DNA from: Muriicola sp041358175 | GTDB lineage: Bacteria > Bacteroidota > Bacteroidia > Flavobacteriales > Flavobacteriaceae | Direction: 5' to 3' | Assembly: GCF_041358175.1 (NCBI RefSeq) | Contig: NZ_JBGKBE010000001.1 | Span: 733,930-797,929 of the forward strand | DNA: 64,000 bases | Notes under the pieces: model-generated | The model's database searches: none | Told to the model about the DNA's origin: nothing | The model's input: the letters and a program-made list of their open reading frames with translations, nothing else | Program-made: the position numbers and the translations under genes | In this document: in pieces, positions 9,318 to 17,990 of the stretch | How positions within the stretch are numbered: the stretch's first letter is position 1 | How the letters are laid out: every line of letters begins with the position of its first letter

Positions 9318-9788
9318 ATGGGTATTAAAAGTTTTATGGGCCGCAGAGCCAAAGAAGTGTCCAAAAAAGAATATGATGCCCCTATTTTGGTTGAAGACTA
9401 CATGACTAAGAAGCTGATAACCTTCAGTCCGGACCAGTCCATTCTTGAAGTCATGGAATCATTTGCCAAAAACCGCATTTCCGGTGGTCCGGTCCTGGAT
9501 GATAATGGATTTCTGGTAGGTATAATTTCGGAGGCAGATTGTATGAAGGAAATATCAGAAAGCAGGTATTTTAATCAGCCTATCCTCGATAAGAACCTTG
9601 AACGTTTTATGACAAAAGAGGTTCAGACCATCCCGCACGACATGAGCATTTTTGATGCAGCAGGAGAATTTCATAAAAATAACAGGCGAAGGTTGCCGGT
9701 GATGAAAGACGGACTCCTGGTGGGTCAGATCAGCCGAAAGGACATTGTGATTGCAGCCTTAAAACTTACCAGTCACAATTACAAGTAA
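9318..9788 (+). CDS. CBS-domain pair protein
   Basis: 156 residues made almost only of two CBS motifs: residues 28-90 (MTKKLITFSPDQSILEVMESF, with GGPVLDDNGFLVGIISEAD) and residues 97-150 (FMTKEVQTIPHDMSIFDAA, with RRLPVMKDGLLVGQISRKDI). CBS pairs bind adenine nucleotides and act as energy-sensing modules. No catalytic domain is attached, so a free-standing regulatory role is inferred. It is divergent from the M28 peptidase gene; TATATTTA at 9283-9290 is one base off the -7 consensus. Confidence 0.9.
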   Translation: MGIKSFMGRRAKEVSKKEYDAPILVEDYMTKKLITFSPDQSILEVMESFAKNRISGGPVLDDNGFLVGIISEADCMKEISESRYFNQPILDKNLERFMTKEVQTIPHDMSIFDAAGEFHKNNRRRLPVMKDGLLVGQISRKDIVIAALKLTSHNYK

Positions 9789-9806
9789 AAAGAAAGTACA
9801 ATTTAA

Positions 9807-9845
9807 AGAATAGCCTGTGGCCATGGTCACGGGCTATTCTCGTTT
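9807..9845. terminator. Intrinsic terminator between convergent genes
   Basis: A 13-bp stem with one G-T pair: AGAATAGCC-T-GTG (9807-9819) pairs with CAC-G-GGCTATTCT (9828-9840), loop of eight bases, then CGTTTTA. The T tract is short. The stop of the minus-strand Zn-ribbon gene lies inside the stem, so the same hairpin may serve both strands. Confidence 0.7.
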
Positions 9846-10184
9846 TACGATCATATAGTAATCGTTATCCAAAGGCAAATACCCTAAGTCATACACAAAA
9901 TAATAAGTAGTGCCTTTTTTAGTGTTGTAAAGGTTGGTGATATATTCAAAGTCGAACCCCTTGTCTAACAATCGCGTCTTTGTCGTCCTGGTCTTGCCGT
10001 CCTTTAGGGGAAAGCTATCTAGGATTCGATAATTTTTTCGCAGCCTGTTGTTAATATTGCGAACGAGATTCTTACTGTCTTTGTTGAGTTTATTGTTGTA
10101 GGCATTCCTGCAATAATCCGAACAAAACTTCTTATCCACCCTTCCTCTGATGGGCTCTCCACATTCCAAACACTGCCTTTCCAT
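9834..10184 (-). CDS. Small Zn-ribbon protein (DUF2116-like N-terminus)
   Basis: 116 residues. The N-terminal 30 residues carry C-x2-C and C-x3-C (CLECGEPIRG, KFCSDYCRNAYNNK), a zinc ribbon of the kind grouped with DUF2116 and seen in many nucleic-acid-associated small proteins. The remaining 85 residues are basic and include RKNYRILDSFPLKDGKTRTT, TTKTRLLDKGFDFEYITN and a Tyr-rich end; this part is conserved as a unit in flavobacteria as far as I recall. Function unknown; nucleic acid binding is an inference from charge and Zn ribbon. Confidence 0.75.
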   Translation of the reverse strand: MERQCLECGEPIRGRVDKKFCSDYCRNAYNNKLNKDSKNLVRNINNRLRKNYRILDSFPLKDGKTRTTKTRLLDKGFDFEYITNLYNTKKGTTYYFVYDLGYLPLDNDYYMIVKRE

Positions 10185-10261
10185 AGGATCAAAAGCTTAA
10201 CTTGTTTCCTTTAAAGATCGCTTATTTTACAGAAGTTGACAAGCAGGGAAATCAAAACCGA

Positions 10262-13200
10262 TTATTCCCGTTCCATGATCAGTGCAGGTAAATCCAGTTC
10301 TTTATAAGTACGATTAAAGGACTCCATTTCCTTCTGAACAATAGTCTCCCATTCCACTTCAAATCCTGCCCATTGTTTTTGCAGGTCCCTAAGCCGTTCT
10401 TTAGCCCCTTCGGTCACTTTTGGTTCTGCAGCATCTACATAATCTTTGAGATTCATTAACTCGGCATTTAGTTGGTTGTTGTAATTAATTACATCCTGGA
10501 AGGTTTTCTGTCTGGGTTGAATAAGGTTCTTTTCCCATTGGTCTATCCTGTTTATGAGGCTATCTCCCTGGGTAAGCAATTCTTCAGCAATTTCATATCC
10601 CTTAAGTGTTTCCTTGTAGGCTTTAACCTGTTTCCGTACAGATCGCATTTCATTTACTGCATCGTGAATATCTGTGATCATAGATTCAATGGTTGAAAGT
10701 ATTTGCTGCTGTTCCCTGTAATCTGCCATAGTAGCTTTTACATGCGGATGGGGAAGAACCGTTACTGTGGTTTCTGTAGTGACATCACCATGGGACAATC
10801 TGAGCTGATAATTTCCCGGACCAACTCTGGAACCGGCATAATTTCCATAGACAAATACTTTATCCACTGCCGGAAGTGGATCCTTCCTGAAATCCCAGGT
10901 AAAGCGGTTATAGCCTTTTTTAGAGGGAAGTACCTCTGGCTTGGAAGGGCCACCGGGCCAACTTTTAAAGCCCTCAATTTTCTCACTGCTATAGGTACGA
11001 ATCGTATTTCCATTTCTGACTACCTCCAGCTTCAGGTGGAGACTGTCAGGCTTATCGGCGAGAAAGTAGTCAAAAGTAACTCCTTGCTTAGGATTCTGTC
11101 CGAGTCCCGGCACAGGCCGGTCTATACTTCCTCCAAAAAACAGATAAGCATCCTTTGGTTTGACTATGGTTAAGCTCGATGGATGTACGGGTCCTGCCTG
11201 AATGCCACCCAGGTCATCGAGAATCCAGAAGGAACGGCCAGCTGTGGCTACGACCAGGTCGTTGTCCTGGAAGATCATATCATTAATGGGAACTACTGGG
11301 AGGTTGAGCTGAAAGGGTTGCCAGTACTGGCCACCATTAAATGAAACATACAATCCGGTTTCAGTCCCGGCATAGAGCAAGCCGGGTCTTACAGGATCTT
11401 CGCGAACCACACGAACAAAAGTATGAGGGTCAGAAATACCTTCAACAATCTTTGTCCATGTTTCTCCATAGTCTGACGTTTTAAATATATAAGGTTTCAG
11501 GTCCATGGTTTTGTATCGCATGACTACTGCATAGGCTGTAGCCGGATCATGAGGAGATACTTCAATACTGTTTACAATACCATCGCCTATTTCCCTGGGG
11601 GTTGCATTGCGCCAGGTTAGTCCGCCATCACGAGTAAGGTGAATAAGGCCATCGTCTGAACCTGCCCAGAGTACCCCTTCTTCGTGGGGCGATTCTACAA
11701 GCGACATCAGGGTGTTGTAATTTTCCCCTCCTGCTGCTTCATTGGTATAGGGTCCGCCCCCTGGACCTTGTTTGTTCTTTTCGTTTTTAGTCAGGTCCGG
11801 ACTTACCACTGTCCAGCTATGTCCTTCGTCGGTCGATCTAAAAACTACGTTACCAGCGTGGTAGATGGTTTTTCTGTTATGTGGCGAGCTGATGATGGGG
11901 GCATTCCAATTATATCGGTATTTGAAATCGGCCGGCACATTGCCCAAGGCAAGTTCCGGATATTCTTTGATGGCCTTCCCTTCGCGTGAAGCTTTCACCC
12001 ATTTTTCAATAATACCCTGATAGCATCCACCGTAGATAACCTCAGGATAATCGGGATCAAATGCCAGGAATGCACTTTCACATCCTGCTACGGAATACCA
12101 GTCTTTCCAGTCGATTCCCCCATCAGCTGTCCTGCTGGCGATGGAAATGGCCGAATTGTCTTGCTGACCTCCATAAACTCGATAAGGGACCTGATTGTCT
12201 GTGATCACCCTGTAGAACTGTGCTGTGGGTTGTATGGCCTGAGAGCTCCAGCTCTTTCCTCCGTTATTGGAAATATTGGCTCCTCCATCATTTGAATTGA
12301 TCATCTTCTGATTGTCATAGGGATGGATCCACAAATGGTGATTATCCCCATGTGGGGTAGAAAGATTGGAAAAAGTTTTACCTCCGTCTATCGATTTCAT
12401 TACGGGAGCATTCAATACATAAACGATATTTTCATTCTGGGGGTCAGCCAGGATTTCCATATAATACCAGGACCTTGCAATATTTACTCTGTCTTTATTG
12501 ATCTGCACCCATTTTTTTCCGGCATCATCAGAACGATAGACCCCGCCTTTATCATCTTCTGCTTCAATAACCGCAAAGACCCTGTCGGGATTTGCTCTGG
12601 AGACTGAGATACCTGCCTTACCGAATTCTTTTGGCAGACCGGTTTTCATCTTTTCCCAATTCAGACCTCCATCTGTGGATTTAAAAAGTCCGGACATAGC
12701 CCCGCCTGATTCCATGGTCCAGGGATATCGACGATGCTGCCACATGGCGGCATAGAGAATAAGAGGATTTGTCATATCCATAGAAAGAGATGAGGCCCCT
12801 GTGGTTTCATCGAGATACAGTACTTTCTCCCAGCTGTTTCCCCCGTCTGCAGAGCGATATATCCCCCGATCTTCAGAGGGGCCGTATTGTGCTCCCTGGG
12901 CTGCTACAAATACAATGTCAGGATTGGTCGGGTGGATGATCACATCTGAGATATGACGTGTAAAGTCGAGTCCCTTGTGTTTCCAGGTCTTCCCGGCGTC
13001 AGTTGAGATGTAAATGCCGTCACCCATCGAAGTCATCACCCCTCTGGCAGCATGTTCCCCCATCCCGGCGATTACGAGATTCGGGTTGCTTTCTGATACG
13101 GCGATGGCGCCAACGGTACCCGTTTTAAAGAAGCCATCTGAGATGTTTGCCCAGCTAATCCCGTCATCTGTTGTTTTCCATACCCCTCCACCGGTACTTC

Positions 13201-13411
13201 CCATATAATAGGTCATGGGCTGACCTACAACTCCGGAAGACGCAACACTTCTACCTCCCCTGAAAGGACCTATGTTTCGCCATTTAAGTCCGTGATAAAG
13301 TGAATCTTGAACAATGGTTGGAGGGGGTGATTTGCGCGATTTTCTTCTTTGTGCCTCGAGGGAGAAGGGAAGGATCAGCAAAGCAAGGAGTAAGATATTC
13401 GTGAGTTTCAT
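10262..13411 (-). CDS. Exported BNR/sortilin-type beta-propeller protein
   Basis: 1049 residues with a signal peptide ending at LEAQ. Residues 40-720 hold many BNR/Asp-box repeats (for example STDAGKTWKH, SADGGNSWEK, STDGGLNWEK, SDDAGKKWVQ, TSDYGETWTK), the signature of VPS10/sortilin-like propellers often labelled glycosyl hydrolase. The last 230 residues include a beta domain and a long helical, coiled-coil-like end. Asp boxes are structural and do not prove sialidase or other activity; a surface binding or scaffold role is as likely. It lies 119 bases downstream of an M28 peptidase gene in the same direction, a pairing that suggests a joint role in use of extracellular protein. Confidence 0.88.
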   Translation of the reverse strand: MKLTNILLLALLILPFSLEAQRRKSRKSPPPTIVQDSLYHGLKWRNIGPFRGGRSVASSGVVGQPMTYYMGSTGGGVWKTTDDGISWANISDGFFKTGTVGAIAVSESNPNLVIAGMGEHAARGVMTSMGDGIYISTDAGKTWKHKGLDFTRHISDVIIHPTNPDIVFVAAQGAQYGPSEDRGIYRSADGGNSWEKVLYLDETTGASSLSMDMTNPLILYAAMWQHRRYPWTMESGGAMSGLFKSTDGGLNWEKMKTGLPKEFGKAGISVSRANPDRVFAVIEAEDDKGGVYRSDDAGKKWVQINKDRVNIARSWYYMEILADPQNENIVYVLNAPVMKSIDGGKTFSNLSTPHGDNHHLWIHPYDNQKMINSNDGGANISNNGGKSWSSQAIQPTAQFYRVITDNQVPYRVYGGQQDNSAISIASRTADGGIDWKDWYSVAGCESAFLAFDPDYPEVIYGGCYQGIIEKWVKASREGKAIKEYPELALGNVPADFKYRYNWNAPIISSPHNRKTIYHAGNVVFRSTDEGHSWTVVSPDLTKNEKNKQGPGGGPYTNEAAGGENYNTLMSLVESPHEEGVLWAGSDDGLIHLTRDGGLTWRNATPREIGDGIVNSIEVSPHDPATAYAVVMRYKTMDLKPYIFKTSDYGETWTKIVEGISDPHTFVRVVREDPVRPGLLYAGTETGLYVSFNGGQYWQPFQLNLPVVPINDMIFQDNDLVVATAGRSFWILDDLGGIQAGPVHPSSLTIVKPKDAYLFFGGSIDRPVPGLGQNPKQGVTFDYFLADKPDSLHLKLEVVRNGNTIRTYSSEKIEGFKSWPGGPSKPEVLPSKKGYNRFTWDFRKDPLPAVDKVFVYGNYAGSRVGPGNYQLRLSHGDVTTETTVTVLPHPHVKATMADYREQQQILSTIESMITDIHDAVNEMRSVRKQVKAYKETLKGYEIAEELLTQGDSLINRIDQWEKNLIQPRQKTFQDVINYNNQLNAELMNLKDYVDAAEPKVTEGAKERLRDLQKQWAGFEVEWETIVQKEMESFNRTYKELDLPALIMERE

Positions 13412-13530
13412 ATTCTTAGGTTAGCGTTTTATTTATTGTTAGACCGTATCAAGATCTTTTATAGAACCAGATTAAAATTTGGCAAGAGATTTTTGAATGA
13501 TCAGGGTTATGTAGTCATTGTCATATATAA

Positions 13531-15078
13531 TCAATCAATGCCACCTTCTCTGTTAGGAGATCTTGGGGAGGGCCATTCTCTTTTCTCCCCAGTTCTTGGA
13601 TTGATTGAAAGCACTGCTTTCTCCCTTGAGGTTTTTTCAGGGTCTTCACTGGCCATATAGGTCAGGATGGCTGTCAGGATCACATTGTTACGAACGTCGT
13701 CAAAGACAATCTTGTCATAGGTATCGAGGTTAGTGTGCCAGGTATAATTCCAGTAGCTCCAGCTTAGTGAACTCAAAGAGAAAGCCGGTGCACCTTTGGC
13801 CACGAAGGAGGCGTAATCTGATCCTCCTCTTCCGGGATTACCGGGGAAATTCGTTTCAATATGTTTGGTGATACTTTCAGGAACTGCCTCCATCCATTTG
13901 CCCAGGTAGGCATAGGAATGCAGGAAGCCCTGCCCTGAAAGATTTACTACCCTTCCGGTTCCATTGTCCTGATTAAAAAGGGCCTGCAGCCCTTCTACAA
14001 CCGCAGGACGGTCTTCCACAAAGGCTCTTGACCCGTTCAGGCCTTGTTCTTCACTTCCCCATAAACCCACAATGATGGTGCGTTTAGGATTGGGATATAA
14101 TTTTTTGAGGATCCTTGCGGTTTCCATCATCGTAATGGTTCCTGTTCCGTTGTCTGTGGCACCTGTACCTCCGTCCCAGGAATCAAAGTGAGCAGAAAGT
14201 ACGATGTATTCATCGGGAAACTCTGTGCCCGGTATGGTTGCGATGGTATTAAAAGTAGGGACTCTGCCCAGTTCTTTTGATTGGGCCACTACTTTGATGA
14301 GGGGATTACCTCCATTTTCAACCATGCGGTAGAGCATGCCGTAATCTTCCAGAGAAAGATCCACAACGGGTATTTTCTTGGTATTTGCACTAAATATTTT
14401 GTTCGCTCCAAAACCGGAAGACCAGCGCGATTGGATAATTCCTGCGGCTCCGGCCTCTTCCAGGGCCCGGTTGATTGTACGGCTGGTGTATCCTGTATTG
14501 CGGATTTTCTGACGCCAGGCCTGCTGTTGTGCATTGCGATCCGACTTCATCTTTTCGAAGGATTCGGGGGTTGCGAATTCCTCCCAGTTGTAATCAGGCC
14601 TGCCGGTAGGTTGAGGCATGGATACCAGAACAAACTTACCTTTAACAGCAGAAACCCAATTGTTAAAGGCCAGGGAATCAGCCAGGGTGGGTATTGTAAT
14701 AAGGTTAGCTTCAATTCCTTTGGCAGAAGTACCCGGGCTCCAGGCTAGTTGTCTTCCACTGAGGGAAACAACTCTTGGTGACAGCATGTCGATATGGGTA
14801 ATTCCACGTTCCCATCCTCTCCATGTACCCCAGGATTCATTCTCTGCGGAAATTCCCCATTTTGAAAATGTATTCACGGCCCAGTCATGAGCGCTTTTCA
14901 TCTGAGGTGTACCTACCAGGCGAGGACCTATCACATCCATGAGTTCATGTGCCAGTTGAGGGAGTTGTGAATTTTCATTGGCTTCCTTTTCGATGGCAGC
15001 TGCCATTTCTTTTGGGGTTTGAGCCAGTAAGGATGATGTAAATGCCGATAGGAGGAAAAGAAGGAAATATTTTTTCAT
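13531..15078 (-). CDS. Exported M28 peptidase (carboxypeptidase Q-like)
   Basis: 515 residues from the ATG at 15078; the reading frame extends to 15108 but the start at 15078 gives a clean signal peptide, MKKYFLLFLLSAFTSSLLAQ. A PA-like insert around residues 130-250 precedes the zinc domain: SAHFDSWDGGTGATDNGTGT supplies the first His and the bridging Asp, LWGSEEQGLNGS the catalytic and binding Glu pair, and YTWHTNLDTYDK the last His. This order is that of M28B/carboxypeptidase Q-like metallopeptidases. Expected to be periplasmic or secreted and to release terminal amino acids from peptides. Probably co-transcribed with the BNR protein downstream. Confidence 0.92.
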   Translation of the reverse strand: MKKYFLLFLLSAFTSSLLAQTPKEMAAAIEKEANENSQLPQLAHELMDVIGPRLVGTPQMKSAHDWAVNTFSKWGISAENESWGTWRGWERGITHIDMLSPRVVSLSGRQLAWSPGTSAKGIEANLITIPTLADSLAFNNWVSAVKGKFVLVSMPQPTGRPDYNWEEFATPESFEKMKSDRNAQQQAWRQKIRNTGYTSRTINRALEEAGAAGIIQSRWSSGFGANKIFSANTKKIPVVDLSLEDYGMLYRMVENGGNPLIKVVAQSKELGRVPTFNTIATIPGTEFPDEYIVLSAHFDSWDGGTGATDNGTGTITMMETARILKKLYPNPKRTIIVGLWGSEEQGLNGSRAFVEDRPAVVEGLQALFNQDNGTGRVVNLSGQGFLHSYAYLGKWMEAVPESITKHIETNFPGNPGRGGSDYASFVAKGAPAFSLSSLSWSYWNYTWHTNLDTYDKIVFDDVRNNVILTAILTYMASEDPEKTSREKAVLSINPRTGEKREWPSPRSPNREGGID

Positions 15079-15187
15079 TGTCATTTGAAGATTAATTTGA
15101 ATCTCCAATATAAAAAGAATTATTGTGCTCTGTCCTGTTTTAACTCAATTAGAATGACAAAGAAGAGAAGAGCTATTTAGATGGTAG

Positions 15188-15214
15188 CAAACGACAACAA
15201 ACGATTACAAACGA
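15188..15214. repeat. Three CAAACGA repeats with 10-base period
   Basis: CAAACGA occurs at 15188-15194, 15198-15204 and 15208-15214. The period of exactly ten bases puts the copies on one face of the helix. They lie in the 240-base gap between the M28 peptidase and ssb, about 45-70 bases upstream of the likely ssb -7 element, where an activator or repressor would bind. No protein is known to bind them. Confidence 0.6.
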
Positions 15215-15255
15215 AAATAAATAAGTAACAACCAACTCCTGAGTTTTAGGGGTCC

Positions 15256-15263
15256 TAGGTTTG
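15256..15263 (+). promoter_or_regulatory. Bacteroidota -7 promoter element for ssb
   Basis: TAGGTTTG matches TAnnTTTG exactly. It is 55 bases upstream of the ssb ATG at 15319, leaving a leader of roughly 50 bases. No TTTG -33 box is seen at the usual distance, which fits a promoter that needs an activator. Confidence 0.5.
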
Positions 15264-15318
15264 CAGTGTCGGAATGAGAACCGAAAGTATTAACTGTTTA
15301 ACCTTAAAATTAGTAATC

Positions 15319-15654
15319 ATGAATGCACTTAAAAACAAAGTACAGTTGATTGGGAATCTGGGACAAGACCCGGAAGTTGTAAATCTTGACAGTGGGAGCA
15401 AGCTGGCGAAATTTTCTATCGCCACCAATGAATCCTACAAAAATTCACAAGGCGAAAAGATCACGGAAACCCAATGGCACAATATTGTTGTCTGGGGTAA
15501 ATTAGCTGATGTAGTGGAGAAATTCCTGTCTAAGGGCAGTGAAGTAGCCGTAGAAGGAAAACTGATTCACAGGACCTATGAAACCAAAGAAGGGGAGAAG
15601 CGATATGTCTCTGAGGTCAAATGTAACGAGCTGCTGATGCTGGGAAGACAGTAA
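15319..15654 (+). CDS. ssb: Single-stranded DNA-binding protein, short form
   Basis: 111 residues from the ATG at 15319 (MNALKNKVQLIGNLGQDPEVV); upstream in-frame codons do not resemble the family. It is an OB-fold SSB: QLIGNLGQDPE, FSIATNESYKN, TQWHNIVVWGKLADVVEKFL and GSEVAVEGKLI are the standard blocks. It stops right after the OB fold (NELLMLGRQ) and lacks the Gly/Pro-rich linker and acidic C-terminal tip (DDDIPF type) by which replicative SSBs recruit partners. It is therefore likely a second, accessory SSB rather than the essential one. Its own promoter and terminator make it monocistronic. Confidence 0.92.
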   Translation: MNALKNKVQLIGNLGQDPEVVNLDSGSKLAKFSIATNESYKNSQGEKITETQWHNIVVWGKLADVVEKFLSKGSEVAVEGKLIHRTYETKEGEKRYVSEVKCNELLMLGRQ

Positions 15655-15670
15655 TTTGCACATAGTCGAT

Positions 15671-15700
15671 AAAGGGGGCATTTTGCCCCTTTTTCTTTTT
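15671..15700 (+). terminator. Intrinsic terminator after ssb
   Basis: AAAGGGGGC (15671-15679) pairs with GCCCCTTTT (15685-15693) around a five-base loop, giving a G/C-rich stem followed by TTTTCTTTTT. It starts 16 bases after the ssb stop. Confidence 0.9.
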
Positions 15701-15772
15701 CAGTTCGAGGTTTCTGGTTAACTTTTATAAACACAAAATCGAACCCTTTTATCAAATAAGGTAAAAAGCAGA

Positions 15773-16204
15773 ATGATGATACTCATCCGCAAAACTCTGA
15801 CTGCCGTACTCGTCCTGATGACCTGTTTGGGATATTCTCAGGAGGACGGAACGGATCTTGCTTTTTCGGATTTTTATAAACAAATGGCGAACAGGGATGC
15901 TCGGCTCGAGGCAACACTTGAATTCAGCACGGAAGACGATGAGGCCGACTATTGGAGGGACCAGTTAAATTTTGAGATGCGTTTAAAGAAAGACTCCTAT
16001 CGCGCCTATAAGACCTATATATATTTTAAGAAAAAGTCGTATCAGGAACACCAGAAGGAATGTGATATTGCACAATACCACGGGAAGGGATATGTCAAAA
16101 AAGCCTTATTTTATAACATCCATGGATTGAGTTCTTCCCTGGAGGATGGTGATGTTGCTAAACATACCAAAATAGCACCCACACTTGCCTCAAAGAATAA
16201 ATAG
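15773..16204 (+). CDS. Small exported protein of unknown function
   Basis: 143 residues; the N-terminus (MMILIRKTLTAVLVLMTCLGYSQ) is a signal peptide cleaved near YSQ. The mature protein is acidic in its first half (STEDDEADYWRDQ) and Lys/Tyr-rich in the middle (KKDSYRAYKTYIYFKKKSYQEHQKE), with one Cys. I recognise no family. It stands alone, between the ssb terminator and the convergent cysteine-rich gene, whose stop is only 12 bases away. Confidence 0.65.
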   Translation: MMILIRKTLTAVLVLMTCLGYSQEDGTDLAFSDFYKQMANRDARLEATLEFSTEDDEADYWRDQLNFEMRLKKDSYRAYKTYIYFKKKSYQEHQKECDIAQYHGKGYVKKALFYNIHGLSSSLEDGDVAKHTKIAPTLASKNK

Positions 16205-16216
16205 ATTTGTGCTGAA

Positions 16217-16399
16217 CTAAGCAACTTTTTTAAGTAGATCAAAACAGGGACAGCGCTTACAACGCTTCGATTCACACTTCTTGTATTTCTTACAGCACTT
16301 CGATTTGCAATTTCCACAAGATAAAGCATGTACTGCCGCCTCCCGCGACTTTTTTATTTGCTTTTTCTTCTTTTTGGCTTCTTTTTTCTTTTTCCCCAT
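16217..16399 (-). CDS. Cysteine-rich, lysine-rich 60-residue protein
   Basis: 60 residues with 21 Lys and 8 Cys. The first 17 residues are almost all Lys; the Cys lie at 28, 31, 35, 36, 42, 47, 50 and 52 (CGNCKSKCC, then RCKRCPCFDLL). The CxxC, CC and CPC spacing suggests metal or Fe-S binding; the Lys tail suggests binding to nucleic acid or to an acidic partner. I recall similar RCKRCP-FDL miniproteins in other flavobacteria but cannot confirm it here. It starts 66 bases after the stop of the ferritin gene on the same strand, so the two may be one transcript. Short and compositionally biased, so some risk that it is not translated. Confidence 0.6.
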   Translation of the reverse strand: MGKKKKEAKKKKKQIKKSREAAVHALSCGNCKSKCCKKYKKCESKRCKRCPCFDLLKKVA

Positions 16400-16465
16400 G
16401 CGGATAAGATGTAGAACTCAAAAATAATTATTTTTATTTAGAATTAATAAAAATAAATAAAAAAA

Positions 16466-16984
16466 TTACTGGGCGGGGTCACCGGCAGCACTATCAGCTG
16501 TGATTTGCTGAACATCCCTGTCAAATAGATACAGGCCACCTTTGTCATTGCCAATCAAATTAATCTTGTCTAAGATATTCCTGGCAAGGGCTTCTTCCTC
16601 GATCTGTTCAGCTACATACCATTGAAGAAAATTATGGGTGGCATAATCTTTTTCCTCAAGTGCCACATGAACCAGTTCGTTTATACTCTGAGAAACAAAA
16701 ATTTCGTGCTCATAGAGCTCCTGAAACATTTTCTGAAAGCTGCCAAAATTTTTCTTAGGCGCTTTTAAGTCGGTAATATGCGCATGTCCTCCCCGTTCAT
16801 TTACGTATTTGATCAGTTTGAGCATATGCATTCTTTCTTCATCGGAATGTCGGTACATGAATAAAGATATTCCTTCCAGTCCTTTTACTTCAGCCCAAGA
16901 GGCCATTGCAAGGTATACTTGTGATGATTCAGCCTCTACCCGGATCTGTCCGTTCAGGGCTTTTTCCATTTTGTCGGTTAACAT
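16466..16984 (-). CDS. ftnA: Non-haem ferritin
   Basis: 172 residues, close to bacterial FtnA. The diiron ferroxidase ligands fall at the same numbers as in E. coli FtnA: E17, E50, H53, E94, Q127 and E130, with Tyr24 nearby. It should oxidise Fe(II) and store the mineral inside a 24-subunit shell in the cytoplasm. The last 20 residues (QQITADSAAGDPAQ) are an extra low-complexity tail. No Fur box was identified upstream. The cysteine-rich gene follows on the same strand. Confidence 0.96.
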   Translation of the reverse strand: MLTDKMEKALNGQIRVEAESSQVYLAMASWAEVKGLEGISLFMYRHSDEERMHMLKLIKYVNERGGHAHITDLKAPKKNFGSFQKMFQELYEHEIFVSQSINELVHVALEEKDYATHNFLQWYVAEQIEEEALARNILDKINLIGNDKGGLYLFDRDVQQITADSAAGDPAQ

Positions 16985-17084
16985 AGATTACATTTTTCAT
17001 AAAAATAAGCATTCCCCGGAATTCCAAACATGACTTTGATCAGATTAGTGCCAGCGAAATACCATATCTTCTAATTAGGATACC

Positions 17085-17987
17085 TCAAAAATAAAGTTCC
17101 TGAGCAAGCCGAAAAGTATTAGCATGGGCTTCTACAATGACTTTGATTTCTTTGGAATAACCCCCTCCCATGCTGCATTGCAAAGGAATTCCGAGGTCCC
17201 TGCATTTTTTCAGTACATACTCATCCCGTTCCTTACAACCCGTGGGACTGAGACCCAGTGTTCCCAGTTTATCCGTAGCCAGGACATCTACTCCACAGAG
17301 GTAAAAAATAAATTCAGGCTTTACTTCTTGGAGTAATTCTGGAAATACATCTTTGAGGACTTTGAGATATTCCTCATCTGAGGTTCCCTTTTTCAGGGCA
17401 ATATCAAGGTCAGAGGTTTCTTTCTTAAAGGGGTAGTTTGAACTGCCGTGCATGGAAAAGGTAAAAACGCCTGGGTCTTGTTGAAAAATCTGGGCTGTCC
17501 CATTGCCCTGATGCACATCGAGATCTACAATCAAAATTTTTCCGATTTTCAATTCCTTCTGCAGGTACCGTGCCCCGATGGCCTGATCATTTAGCAGGCA
17601 AAATGCTTCCCCTCTGTCGGTATAGGCATGGTGAGTACCCCCGGCAATGTTCATGGCAATTCCGTATTCCAGGGCATATTCACAGCCTTTTATCGTCCCG
17701 TCAGCAATGATCCTTTCCCTCTCAACCAGCACTTCACTCAAAGGGAATCCAATTTTCCTTGCCTCCCTGGGAGAAATTTTCATATTGAGAAGATCGTAAA
17801 AGTAATCGGCCTCATGTACAGCAAGAATATACTTGTCATTGGGAATTTCAGGTTCAAAGAAATTCCCGGCAGAACAGGTCCCTTCATACATCAATTGCTG
17901 AGGGAGGAGATCGTATTTGATCATGGGAAACCGGTGACCTTCGGGAAGAGGATGTCTGTAAATAGGATGAAATGCGATTTTCAGCAC
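17085..17987 (-). CDS. Histone-deacetylase-family hydrolase
   Basis: 300-residue arginase/deacetylase-fold zinc hydrolase. GGTHHA (H119, H120) is the charge-relay pair, DLDVHQGNGT carries zinc ligands D157 and H159, TDKLG gives D239 and MGGGY gives the catalytic Tyr277. The overall pattern is closest to the HDAC11/class IV-like bacterial group. Members remove acetyl or longer acyl groups from lysine or small amines; the substrate here is not known. It begins three bases after the stop of the large exported MG2/plug-like protein upstream, so the two are one operon. Confidence 0.93.
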   Translation of the reverse strand: MLKIAFHPIYRHPLPEGHRFPMIKYDLLPQQLMYEGTCSAGNFFEPEIPNDKYILAVHEADYFYDLLNMKISPREARKIGFPLSEVLVERERIIADGTIKGCEYALEYGIAMNIAGGTHHAYTDRGEAFCLLNDQAIGARYLQKELKIGKILIVDLDVHQGNGTAQIFQQDPGVFTFSMHGSSNYPFKKETSDLDIALKKGTSDEEYLKVLKDVFPELLQEVKPEFIFYLCGVDVLATDKLGTLGLSPTGCKERDEYVLKKCRDLGIPLQCSMGGGYSKEIKVIVEAHANTFRLAQELYF

Positions 17988-17990
17988 AGA

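Noticed and set aside
10703..11173. 156-residue plus-strand frame inside the BNR-repeat gene
   Set aside because: Antisense shadow of the coding strand with no start signal or family resemblance.
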